Source: Clitoria ternatea (Eukaryota; Streptophyta; Magnoliopsida; Fabales; Fabaceae). Taken from it: a stretch of 64,000 nt of DNA. The notes under the pieces are model-generated. The model was given only the letters and a program-made list of their open reading frames with translations, made no database searches and had not been told where the DNA came from. The position numbers were made by a program, and so were the translations under genes. Positions 24,751 through 36,450 of the stretch are shown in pieces. Position 1 is the first letter of the stretch, and each line of letters begins with the position of its first letter. Where the stretch lies: NCBI GenBank assembly GCA_037962975.1, contig CM075673.1, positions 162,708,667 to 162,772,666 of the forward strand, given 5' to 3'.

Positions 24751-25179
24751 TAAGTAATTGGCCTAGAAAGGCTAAGGCTGCGTTTAGTTACAGAAAATTA
24801 TTCTAGTTTTTTGTGAACAGTTTTTCGCTTGTTTTCTAAAATTTTCATTTCCTAGAATAGCTAGAAAAATTTTGAAAACTCGTTTAGATAATGTGACAGT
24901 TTTTCAATTTGAAAAATTAGAAAACTAAAAAAGTTGTTTAAATGCATTCAGTTTTCCAAATTTTTTCAAACATTCTTTAATTCAAATTAATTAAGATGTG
25001 TCTTATATATATACTAGCTATGTACCCGTGCGGACGCACGGGTTATGACCTTTGATTAAAATTATTAACTAATATGTTATATTAATTGTTATAATATTTG
25101 TAACATAATATACTATGTAATATACAAAAAATAAAATATAGAATGTCATATATATAGGATGGATATCAGATATATTAAT

Positions 25180-27000
25180 TCCGACTCGGATTCAGCATAT
25201 TCCGACTCAGCTTCATCATAATCCGACTCATTTTTCGCATTCCGGGCACCTCTTTCCGACAGGATTCATCAGAGCTTCTTTCTGCTCAGAATTCCTTCAT
25301 TCGGAGTTCATCCCATGAAACAGCTTTCCTTTCTCAGAATGACCCATTCACAAATGTCATTTGGAAATACACCAATTAGACATCTCACTCGGTTATACCT
25401 CTTCCCGAGTCAGTCTTCTTCTTGTGTCACTCGGAAGTCTCTCATCTGGGAGATCACTTGGAGTTGAAGAGTTGAAGATGAATCCGAGCACAAGCTCTCG
25501 GAAACTGAAGACCAATCCGAGCAGGAATTAAATGGAATTTATCAATCGGATATTTATTCTTCTCAGAATCATTCACTCAGGAAACATAATCAATCAGAGT
25601 TCAAGTCTTTGTCCATAAGCATTCTTTCTGGAAAGACTCACTCAGAATGTCATCTCACTCGGAAGTGTCCCACTCAGAGGCACTTCACTCAGAAAACCAT
25701 CCATCCAGATAGACTCCACTCGGAGATGTTTTTGTTTCACTCAGATTTTACCTCACTCGAACGTGTCTCAATCGGACACAAAGTTTCTTCACTCTGGAAT
25801 GATTCTTGTAATGATGTTTCACTCGGAAACATCTTCACTTTACATGGAATTGATCTTGTCAGCCTTATTTCACTCGGAATTGAATAACTGTCATTCGGAT
25901 AATCATAATTCACTCGGCATCGTATACATTCTCACTCGGAAACTGAAGACCAATCCGAGCAGGAATTAAATGGAAAATCTTGTCTTTAAAATTTTTCACT
26001 CGGGAATTCATTTTGAATTTCTTCTTTAATCCTTGTTAAATTATTTTTCTATAAATCACAAAAATTAGGATGTTACAAACATACTATGCTTAACGATGAT
26101 GTCCGCTGTTTCATCCAATTGCATTGCATTATCTAATGATATGTAAAAACCAGACAGCAGAAGCAAAATCAAAAGTGGTTTCTTGATATAATAATATTTT
26201 TCACTTTCTTTCTTAGTTTTTCAGATAAAACAATTCTCAATCCCTCATTCGGTTTCCATCACTCGTCTCACCCTCAAAGTCACTCTTTTACTCGTCTCTC
26301 CCTCTCTCGGTTCCCTTCATCCACTTAGTCTTTCACTCTGGTTCTTTCACGCTCTTGATCCCTCACCCGGTCTTTCGATCAGTCACTCTTTCACTCGGTC
26401 CATCACTCAGTCTCCCTCCCTCACCCGGTCTTTCGCTCGATCTCTCTTTCACTCGGTCCATCACTCAGTTTCCCTCCCTTACTCGGTCTTTTTTGCCCTC
26501 AGTTAGTCTCTAACTCCCTCAGTCAGTCTCTTTCTCCCTCAGTCAGTCCCTGACTCCCTCTCCAGTCTCTCGTTCCCTCAGTCGGTCCCTCACCCTATCT
26601 CTCGTCATTCCCTCATTCGGTCTCTCAATCACTCGTCTTTCTTTCACTGGCCACTCCTTCAGTTTTTCTCCCTCAGTCGGTTTCCTTTATTCACTCGGTC
26701 CATCACTCAATCTTAAGAGCAAACTTTGTACCTGGAAAAGGAAACTCAATGTGATTCGTCTATTTCAAATCACAAAAACCGCTTCCTCATGGTGCGATTT
26801 TGACCTGACGTGACTTGGAAGAAACCGCCTGGTTGAAAGGCATTCTTTCACAGTCTCCCTCCCTCACCCGATCTTTCGCTCTGTCTCTCTTTCACTCAGC
26901 CTTTCATCACTCGTCTCACCCTCAAAGTCACTCTTTCACTCGTCTCTCCCTCTCTCGGTTCCCTTCACTCCCTCAGTCTTTCTCCCTCATTCGGAACCTC
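25180..27000 (-). repeat. CCGAGTG (plus strand CACTCGG) repeat fields in Helitron 2
   Basis: First field, 25180-26010: many CACTCGGAA units, including a duplicated segment (25505 and 25938, sharing GAAGACCAATCCGAGCAGG). Second field, 26220-27000: a CT-rich variant with TCACTCGGTC. It includes a duplicated block (26270 and 26910 share CTCACCCTCAAAGTCACTC) and another (26412 and 26850). In the Helitron's own orientation the motif reads CCGAGTG, as in Helitron 1. Confidence 0.88.
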
Positions 27001-27129
27001 AATTCTCCCTTGTTTTTGCATGATTTAAATGGATCGATTTACTTTAGAATACCACTTATAGTCTCAAGATATCTAAGAAGCAATAGCTATAAGAAAAAAG
27101 AAGCATAAACATTAAAGACTCAAACCAAA

Positions 27130-27480
27130 AATATAGTTCAAGCTTTTATTGAGCATGTATTCATAGTTTAACAATTTCTCTTTCTCCCTAAATACAACAA
27201 CCAAAAAGCTTCATAAGACTATGGTGCTGAAGTTTGGTTAGTAATACTACTTCATTTTTGAACTCCTCTAAACCCTGACCAGAGTTGTTAGACAGCCTTT
27301 TAACTGTTATCTCTTGTCCATCAATCAAAATAGCCTGTAAATCATCAATCAGAATACCCAAATCATCATATGGAATTTTAAGAAATTTAATAGAAAATTA
27401 AGACCTTTGTTCAAATAAAGTTTATTACATTGTAGACTGGTCCAAAGCCACATTCTCCCAGTTTTTTGGTGCTTGAAATT
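27130..27480 (-). pseudogene. Captured receptor-like kinase fragment (S-domain/DUF26-type kinase, ATP-binding lobe)
   Basis: Minus strand, two exon-like blocks. Around 27480-27432 is KLGECGFGPVYN, the glycine-rich ATP loop (normally LGQGGFGPVYKG) with one glycine replaced. Around 27345-27140 are ITVKRLSNNSGQGLEEFKNE and then LQHHSLMKLFGCCI, covering the catalytic Lys of VKRLS, the alphaC Glu and the following strand. The second block ends in a stop and a frame change before a YEYMLNKSLNY-like hinge. The ~85-base gap between blocks matches a retained intron, so genomic DNA rather than cDNA was captured, as Helitrons do. It is non-functional as a kinase. Confidence 0.85.
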
Positions 27481-28894
27481 TTAAAAGAACATGTATAACA
27501 TGAAAACACAGGTTGAAGATTTGGCAATATAGTAAAAATAATTAACATCAGAATATAAATTGAAAAGAATATAACCTCATTCAAAATAATAACATGCAAG
27601 AAAAAATAAAAAAAGGTTAAAAGAATACCACCTTCATCAAAAATAATCTCAATATCCTTCGTCATCTTGAAAATCAACAGGAGACAAAGTTGTTTAGGGT
27701 TCTCAAATTCTCTGAAACCTCATGGTCAAAAAACTTGCAGGACACTTTATATAGGGATATGACAATCAAACGAAAAGGGAAAATATGAAAAAGAGATGAA
27801 AAGAGGTATATGAAGAAAGAGGAAAATCATAAAAGAAATTTTTAAATTTTGTACCTTGCAATGAGGAGTCTAGGGAGGGAAATGACGAAAGAACATAAAA
27901 GTGTCATTCGAAACAAACTGGGAGATGAGATCTTTTACCATTGTGTACCTTGCTATGGGGAATACAGAAAGAGAGAGAAAGCAGCGGAAGAGAGAGGGAG
28001 AGAAAGCAGCGGAAGAGGAAGAGAAAGGAAAAGTCACAATGGTGTGAGCGAAGAAATTAAGAGGAAAGCAAAGGTTGAGGCATGCGGGAAGGGAAGAGAA
28101 AGGAAATGGAATCAACCTTCTACTATGAGTCCAGGTGAGAGAAAGGAGACGAAGAGACGCTTGGTTGGAGCAGTGAATGGGCGCTTAAAATTTTAATTTT
28201 TAATTAAAATAAAAATTTATTAAAATCGATGCCAATCAAAGAAGCGTCTTCTGCAACGGAGGGTTGGTGTCGAGAACGTGAAGGGATTTCTGCAACGGAG
28301 ATTCCCTCGACATGACTTTCACCTTGTAACAGTGATCGGAGAAAATGAAGGAAAAAGCTTCTGTGTGAGAGAAAGACGTGAGGGATTTAAAAAACATAAA
28401 GAAAAGTGAGAAAAGATAATTAAAGAATTGGGGAAAGGAAAAAATTGAGACTTTGAACCATTAAATACAATTTTAAGGAAAATTTTGAATTTAAATTTCA
28501 AATGAAAGTTGAAGGAGTAAATGCACATAGGAAACTGAAACCTGTGGGCATTAAGTGGAAGAGAGAGAAAGAGTTAAGTAGCTGAAAAGATAAAAAGTAA
28601 CAAACTTTTATTAAAAACAAATAAAAAATAAAAAATTATTAAAAACCTTAATATATGAAGAAGAGTTTTAGGAGGGAAAACAGTATGTCTAGAGACTGTC
28701 ACCTGTTAAATTCCACTATATATAGATTTATGACAATATTGTATAGTATATGCATCACATAAAAATTATGACAAAAAATTAAAGTAATATTAGAATGAGA
28801 GCAAATGAATTTGTGTTTAAATATATTTCAAAATAGTAGCAATAGAACTTTTCGAATTAGTAGCAGTTTGTTTCATATTCTCATTTAGTTAGTC

Positions 28895-28979
28895 TTTATC
28901 TTGTAATTCAGTTACCTTATCTTATAATTCAATTACCTTATCTTATAATTCAATTATCTTATCTTGTAATTCAGTTACC
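28895..28979. repeat. 21-bp tandem repeat, four copies
   Basis: Units of the form CTTATCTT(G/A)TAATTCA(G/A)TTAC repeat four times. Copy A has the matching sequence only once (near 24350), so this expanded in copy B after the two separated. Confidence 0.85.
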
Positions 28980-29174
28980 GCCTTTTCTATTTTCTTACTT
29001 TTCTCAGAAAACCTTTTAAAAGAGTTTTTTGATTTTCTTAAAAAATAGAAAATCAGTTTTCTATTTTTCTATAAAAAATTTAAATAATTTGTAAATAAAC
29101 AGTTTTTCTATTTTTTTAATTTTTCTAAGAATAATTTTCTATTTTTCTAAGAAAACTTATAAACTAAACGCAGC

Positions 29175-32100
29175 ATAAATATGTTTTAAAATACTTAAGA
29201 TGTTTTTAAGTATGAGTTGCACTTAAATTATTTGATCAGTGTTATGCTCAGATAGGGACTGCGCTTAACCTTGGATAATAAGTAAACCAAGATAAAATAT
29301 CTCCGTGTCGTTTCTTTGTTCATTTAAATTGTCTTACTGTTTTTAGTTTAAGGCTTCTTTTGCAAAAACCCAGCATTCTTTATCAAGTTGTTTGAATCTC
29401 TATTTTAGAAAATAATTTGCCAAAGTTTTTAATTATACTATCCAACTCCTCTTTTAATGTATCTCTTAATACTTGTTATAAATATATTTAATAACAAATT
29501 ATCACTCAATATAATTAAAATAAAATATTTAATAATGTATTTAAAAATATTTCATAATAATAAATATTATTCAAAGTATCATGTTTAAATATGTTATTAA
29601 GTAATATACGTAACTAAAAGAAATATATTATTATGTAACGTAATTAAAATAAATTATTAATGATATATTATAATTTATTCAACAATAATTTATTTACTAT
29701 CAAATATATTTAATATTATTCATAATAGTTAATATATTATTAAAAATATATTTTTCATATATTATTAAAAACAGTTTTAAAAAATATTATTAATATTGAT
29801 TATTATTAAATATATTTAAAATAAAACATTAAATAAATTATTGATAATATATTTATTATAACTAATAATATTATAATGTATTTTATATTTATTATTATTC
29901 TCCTATATGTGCTTTCGTCTAGTAATAAAGCAAGCTTCTGTTATTTCTTTGTCACTTATTCAAATCCCATTAAAACATTTTTTTAATTTTTAAGTTTAAA
30001 TGTGAATGAATCAAATCGTGACATCTGTTAACAAGCTTTTTCAATTGATATTATTTTAAATATATGGAACTGATTAAATTGAAAAAAAAAATTGGAACTA
30101 ATTAACTTCGTAGATATTAATACTTCATATGAACATTTCATAAGTCACGCAATAATCTAATTAACTTCGTAGATATTAAGAAATATACTCATTTTTATTA
30201 AATGTATTAAATTTGATAAATATTTTGTTATACTTTCAAAATTATCCATAATTTTAATAAATAAAGAGATTATAACTTCTCGTATTCAATTGTTATCAAG
30301 AGATAAACTTAGGTTCCATTTGGAGTAGTAGTAAATTTTTTTGTTTTTAATTAGTATTTGAAACTAATTTTTTTTAAAAAAATTGTAACAATGAAATAGC
30401 CTCAATTGTTTTATTTGTCAAATTCTTCTTTTTTTCCACATGTATCATTTTTAAGATAAGTTTGTCCATTTCTAAACCCTAAACCCTAAACCTTACTTAA
30501 ATGATATTAAATAGTTTATTATTTAGAACAACTCATAATGGTTATTCCTCTTTAATACATGACCAAGATTATTTGAAAACTACATTTTAAAACTATATAA
30601 AATAATTTTTTTTATTTTTAGTTTTAAGTTTTGAAATTATATTTTTGATTTTTGAAAACTTGAAACTGAAAGTCACAATGGCATATTTTGTAAACATAAT
30701 AAATAATGTGCATTATAAATTAAAAAGTATTCTACAAAAATGATCTTATATAAAAAATAAATAAATTTATGACGTAATTATATATGAAATCTGCCATTTA
30801 CGATATTAAAACAACTATTTAATGCTTACCTTTAACAAAGAAAAATGATGGAAAAGACCAAGTAGTTGGAAAGTCAATGCCAAAGTGTTTGCAATGCAGA
30901 AAGAAAACGAATACTGACCAAACTCACCGACAAGCACAAAGCAGCATAGCCGCATATTATAATAATTTTTGCCAACATTTTATTTTAAATCCAGCGGGTT
31001 CGTCTGGTTAGGAGTTGAGCTGATGAAACAGTATTTTTAAATGTTTCAAACGATGTAAAAGATTAATATTAAACTTTAGATTTTTTTATTTTTATAATTT
31101 TGTTTCCCTAACTACAATCCAAACGAATATTAATTCTAATACCGGAGTTATAATTGTATTATTCTAATAATAAATTTTCATTTATACTCCATAAAAATTA
31201 TTTTTTCTTATTTCATCAAGAGTTTGATTGTAAAATATAATTATTTTATATGCAGATTTTAAAACAGACATCTAATTAGAAAATATCATAAATTTAATTT
31301 CTAATGTTATACTTCATAAATTAAGCATTTTTAATTATGTGTGAATTAATTCATGATGGTAATATTTAAAAATTTTCACCACATAACAAATTTAAAAGCC
31401 AATTTATAGAATTGATAAAAAAACAAAGGAATAGCAATACAAAAAGGTAAATATAACTAAAAATAACCTTTTTCCTCAAATAAAAAATAACAAATAAAAC
31501 CTCAGCATTGAAGATTTTTGTTGAACACTTACAGAGAAGGAGGAAAAAAGTTCAGGGACAACACACGACACCAAAAAGAGGGTGAGATACACAGCAAATA
31601 AGGAGGTTTCGCATATGCGAGAAAGAAACTGAAAAATATTCACAAATATAGATAATTTAGATTTCTCATTTTTTTTAGTATTCTAAATTTGTCATCTTTA
31701 GATATATTGGAATTTCTTAAAATTCTATAAATTTTAAAATACTAGTATTTTGCTATTTAAATAACATATTATAATTGTTAGTATTTAAAATTTTTTATTA
31801 AAATTAATTCATTAATTAAATTTCTCCTTCCAAATAAAGTAACATAATCTTACCTTCAGAAATTATTATATACGGTGAGAAGCAATTACCGCTACAATAA
31901 TCAAATTTAGCTTGGAGGTTTAACGTAGGACTTAATGACTTTAGCATGCCTAAATTTTGAAAAGGCCTGTATACATTAACTTTAGTGTAACCACACCAAA
32001 TTTGAACCTTGGTTAGTCAATATTCTTTCTTTTTTGATAGATGAAGGGTCAAAATTTTAAATTTTTGACATGAGATTCCTTCTCTCATTTGTCCCTAAAT

Positions 32101-34499
32101 TCAAATCTTTCTTTTCAAATTATCTGAATCCCCCAAAATTTCTTTTGTGTAGTTCGAACCGTAGGAATCCATTTCGTTGCTTGTTGGTGTCATTGTGATC
32201 GTAATGCAAAAAGAAATCTTTTGATCCAATTGGATATTCCCATAAAGTTCCTTTTAGTTTTATGCTTTCATGTTCTTTAAGATAGTTGTAGAAACTATAT
32301 GATAAATGAATTATATTATCATGTTTTGAAAATATATAGACATTTGAACCTTAAGATAAATGATTTATTATAAATTTTGTTTATTTAGAGTATATTATAT
32401 GCATGGGTATGTTTATTAGAATTTTAGAACAATCATAAAATTTTAAAATTTAAATTATAATTTAGAAAATAAATAAGAATTTATGAATAGGTGGAGTTTC
32501 TCCTTCTTGTCCATATTTGATCATTTTTTTAATGAAAGAGTATTTCTAGTGAGATAAACTCTTCTCTCAAAAACTTTGTGAGTACCCGACATGATCTTGT
32601 CAATGGAACCTCTCTAATGTGGTGATTACATACCTTGGCTTGTCCTCCTACTAGAAAATGGTATTAAGCACCTTTTCCCTCTTTCCATTTTCTCCCTTTC
32701 TTTTTCTAGCATTCTCCCTAGGATTTCCAGCTAATTTCATAGCCATATATGGTTCAACCAATAGTTATACATGAAGGAGATAATGAGATTTAATGATGAT
32801 TGAAGGCTGGTAGATACAAGATTAGCCTTTAGAAAAGATCTTATTCAAGAATTCAAGAGGATTCCTACATTATAAACTAACTGAACATTATTTAAGCAGG
32901 CTTAAGCAACTAACCCATTTAATCTCTATTCCAAGGAAAATAAACCGATAATGGTTCTATTCTTGTTTTAGGATTCAAGCGGTTTTCCTAGCTATCAAAC
33001 TTTCCCTTTGTTATCATGCATTGATATGAGTAACTTAATATATGAACCACCCCTAATGTGCACTCTCTAGTGGTCCCATTAACATAGAAATTATGTAATG
33101 TTCTTACCATGCAAAACAAGCATTAAGCTCAAAAATAGAAACTAACATAATCAAAAAGTAAGCATACATTACATAGATCCATAGAAGATTCACTACACTT
33201 TAATCCCAATAAAAAGAGATTTAGCCACATATTTTTATATGGATTATTCCCAAAATACAATAATACCACAAATATAAGTTACAAGGTCTTTCTTCTGTCA
33301 CCTCCAAGGCCTCTACAATAGAGTGAAGTTCTCCTGCCACACTAGACCAAGGGCAAAAACATCTTTGGGAATTCTAAAATATAGGTAGGACGAAGAGGTG
33401 ACAACTTAGTTACTACTCTAATTCTTGTGTTTAAGTTGCACAAGTCATAAGCTAACATTTGACCCTTATTTATAGTGAAAACCTTTCTTTATCATGAAGT
33501 AGTGTAGGTGAGATACTTTTACCTTCGCTTTAGCATAATAATTATCGTTGAAGTGCGCAACTAAGGTTATTCTTCCAGATCTAATTGAAGTGAAGAAACC
33601 TTAGCTTCAGTGGAGCATAACATGAGGTTGCTGTTGCACAACATGTTGTAGGCCATCATATCCAAGGCAACCTGTTGAAATTATCGTTTCCCCTTTTGTT
33701 AGCATTCACTGAAGGGAAAAAGTTTGTTGAAGCTAAGATCAAGATTTAACTTGTTGAAGTTTTTCTCTTTAGAAGTTGAAACTTGCTTCTTTACAATATT
33801 AAAAATTAAAAATAAAAGTTAGTTGGAAATTTTAGCTTATACATAGTATTTGTGAAAATGACATCATTTTAATGTAAAATACAATATTATGTGAAATATT
33901 TGGGTAGATTTAGGTAGTAAAAACATGGTAAAATTGACAATTTAGCCTGTTGTTGCCTTCAAGTACAACAAATTGTCATTAGTAGTTCTTTCATCTCTAA
34001 AAAGCTCTTGTTTAGAAAAGTGGGCATGTTAAAATAAGAAATGATTATTTTTTATAAGTTGAATTGTTGAGCAGATCGATCAAAGCATTTAAGGAGAATA
34101 ACACAATGCATATACAATAAAAGTATTTGCATAGGTTCTTAACACAACAAATTCTATAGGTCATAAATCTTGGGTTATTTCTCATATGTATTTCACTCTT
34201 TATAGCTCTAAATAACAAGGATGACTATTTCACTCACAAACTTGACCTTGAAATCTACATGTTTAACTTTGATTTTTGTCTAGTATCTACAATTACCTTC
34301 AAATAATTTTGTTAGGATCATAAAGGACTTCTAAAGGTTGTAGTGAGGCTAGGCTAGAAATAAAATTTGGTTTTCTTCTGGATGTTTAAAATTTGGCTAG
34401 GCTGAAATTTTTTTGCTCAAGATTGGTTTCTAAAAAGTTTTTATACATTTAAATATATGCACCAATCTACCAAGTGTGAATATATCATACTAGTAAAAA
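29175..34499. other. AT-rich intergenic DNA without recognisable genes
   Basis: Extreme AT content at 29390-29910. A short AAACCCTAAACCCTAAACC stretch at 30474-30493 is a telobox-like interstitial run only. A segment near 31060 belongs to the dispersed repeat also seen near 23560. 31500-34500 is slightly more complex and may hold further decayed retrotransposon, since the gypsy remnant to its right points this way, but I could not identify integrase or any gene. Confidence 0.5.
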
Positions 34500-35064
34500 G
34501 GAAGCATGACATATGTGACTAGTTGAGAATCTAACTATCTTAAACTTTTGTTATCCTAATACTACTTTGACTCTATAATTACTAGTATCACATATTAATT
34601 CAAAGGGTAAATTCCAATCAAGAGCAGTAATAACATGAGCAAACACAATTTTTTTTAGTTCAAAAATAGATAAACACAAAGATTCAAAGTTAAGTGAGGT
34701 ATCCTTGTTAAGAAAGTTGCTTAAAAGCTTTGCTATTTTTGAGAAGTCTTTAATGAATCTTCTATAGAAGCCAACATGCCCAAGATAGCTCGGATCCCCT
34801 TTATATTGGTGGGAGGTAGTAATTTTTCTATCAGTTCTATTTTGGCTTGATCCATTTCAATCCTTTTGTAGAGATCTTGTGCCCAAGTACTATTCCTTCA
34901 TTTACCATGAAGTGACATTTTTTCCAATCGAGAACCAGGTTAGTTTTAATACATTGCTTTACTATGGTGTTTAAGTTGTCAATGAAAGATGGAATAAGTC
35001 TCCAAACACAAAAATTATCCATGAATACTTCTACACATTTTCCCACTAAATTTAAAGATAACAA
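34500..35064 (-). mobile_element. Athila-like Ty3/gypsy RT-RNase H remnant
   Basis: The minus strand gives GKCVEVFMDNF (catalytic box, second Asp lost to Asn), TNLVLDWKKCHFMVNEGIVL then GHKIS (Athila-type thumb region). A decayed connection follows, and then DWNLPFELICDTSNY (start of RNase H). Stops and frame changes make it dead. Related elements normally continue into integrase at lower coordinates, but I do not find it. Confidence 0.8.
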
Positions 35065-35489
35065 GCATGTACCTTTGGATAGACATCGTAAAAGTCAATC
35101 ATAAATCATTTTCTCTGAAGTTGAAATTTGATAGGGCCTTTTCTCATTCAGAATGAATTTGTAATCATTTATAACCCATCAACTTGGTTGCATAAAACTT
35201 GTTTTTTACGATTCATTGAAATTTGGTAGTAGTTCGTATTGGTCTCTAAGTACATGAACATGAGTACAATATCAAACATTGCACTTGGTATCATACCCAT
35301 GACAATACAAGATGCTCATGAATTCCAATTGAACAACACAATACAAGTTCTATCCATACAAGTCTAACATGTTACTATAATGATTACAAATTCATCCCAA
35401 ATTGTCCAATAAGGAAAATTCAAGATCCAATACAACACAGTTTAGCTCCATGTTGTATTGAATCTTGAATGTGAAACTATAATGATTAT

Positions 35490-36450
35490 AATACACCCTT
35501 ATCATTTATGAACGTTGTTTTCTCCTTATTATCTCTTGTACATGCTTTATTCAGGTTGACATAGTCAGTGCACATTTACTTCTTATTTGCTTTCTTAACC
35601 ATGGCAATGTTAGATAATCTAGAAAGCACACTGAACTTCCCTAATAAAGCCAACCTTTAACAATTCTTCTGTGGCCTTATAAAATGCCTTTTACTTTTCT
35701 AGACCCAACCGTTGTTTCTTCTAGGCAACTCACTTGGCATCTGGATACACTATTTACTTGTGACAACAAAACTCGGGGTCAATCCCTGGCATATCTGTCG
35801 TTGTCCAGGTGAAGAGATCCTTGTTGGCCAATAGCAAGGTCTTCAACCCAATCTTCACCTCCGTGTCAATATCCACACTAATGTTGTGTCATTTTCTCAT
35901 TATTACCCCTAACTTAGAAAGACATGTACCCCCCTCAAGATATTGCAACAGGTCTGTGCTTATTCTATCATCTCTTCTTTTTTTAAATCCTTTAACTTTT
36001 TGGTAAGATCAAATTATTATAGAAGGATTTTGTTTCCTTATGGTTTCCTTTAAGAGTGAATACTTGCCTAGGTTATCAACAAACTTCATGGTCAAATGGA
36101 CTGTACAAAAAATTACATCCAGCTTATGAAGGGAAGAACGACCTAGGATGCCATTAAATGATGATAATGTATCTACAACCAAGAGCTTGATCTTGATTAT
36201 CTTTGATCCTACCAAGCCCTAAAAAAATACTAGCCCCTCAAAATACCCCTTGGTGTGGGTTTTAGATCTGTTGAACCAATGAGATCTTGATGGAAAGGTA
36301 CTAGATCATTTTCATGTAGCCCTATCCCGCTGAAGGTGTCAAAGAACAATATGTTAACTGACTTGTGTCTGTACAAGTCTAGAGGTGGGAGTAAGGTTTG
36401 TGGTGTTTTGTTGCTGTCACTAGAGGTTGATACGACATACTCCTAAGATG
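35490..36450 (-). mobile_element. Tat-lineage Ty3/gypsy protease-RT remnant
   Basis: The minus strand shows, in order, GLHENDLVPF (protease downstream part, ~36310), LVVDTLSSFNGILGR (~36170), DLFTWTTTDMPGIDPEFCCH (~35810-35750), ATEELLKVGFIREVQ (~35670) and MVKKANKK then DYVNLNKA (~35590). A jump straight to EKTTFINDKG marks an internal deletion of about 40 codons. The order and wording follow the intact element at 49980 onward, so it is an old relative. It abuts the Athila-like piece, with about 400 bases of unassigned DNA between. Confidence 0.82.

Larger units (their letters stand above)
25014..28726 (-). mobile_element. Non-autonomous Helitron 2 with captured gene fragment, 3713 bp
   Basis: On the minus strand the 5' end is TCTATATATAGTGG (28726 downward). 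The 3' end has the hairpin ACCCGTGCGTCCGCACGGGT (25046-25027), then ACATAG and CTAG (25017-25014). Host bases are A (25013) and T (28727), the normal A|T target. Comparison with intact copy A shows exactly what was there before insertion, so both ends are well defined. No Rep/helicase ORF is present. The body contains two CACTCGG-rich arrays near the 3' end and a receptor-kinase fragment. Confidence 0.9.
24776..29174. mobile_element. Non-autonomous element, copy B, split by Helitron 2
   Basis: 24776-25013 plus 28727-29174 together form a reverse-complement copy of element A. The join matches copy A at its central TA tract. The ends are GGCTGCGTTTAGTT (24776) and AACTAAACGCAGC (29174). Copy B has an expanded 21-bp repeat that is single in copy A, and one extra segment (about 28815-28890). 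Confidence 0.8.

Noticed and set aside
27849..28196. 115-residue plus-strand open frame inside Helitron 2
   Set aside because: Composition is driven by a purine-rich GAGAGA tract (Arg/Glu/Lys/Gly); no domain and no homologue that I recognise.
30474..30494. AAACCCTAAACCCTAAACC telomere-like run (similar at 38339)
   Set aside because: Only two to three units; interstitial teloboxes are common in plant DNA and do not mark a chromosome end.
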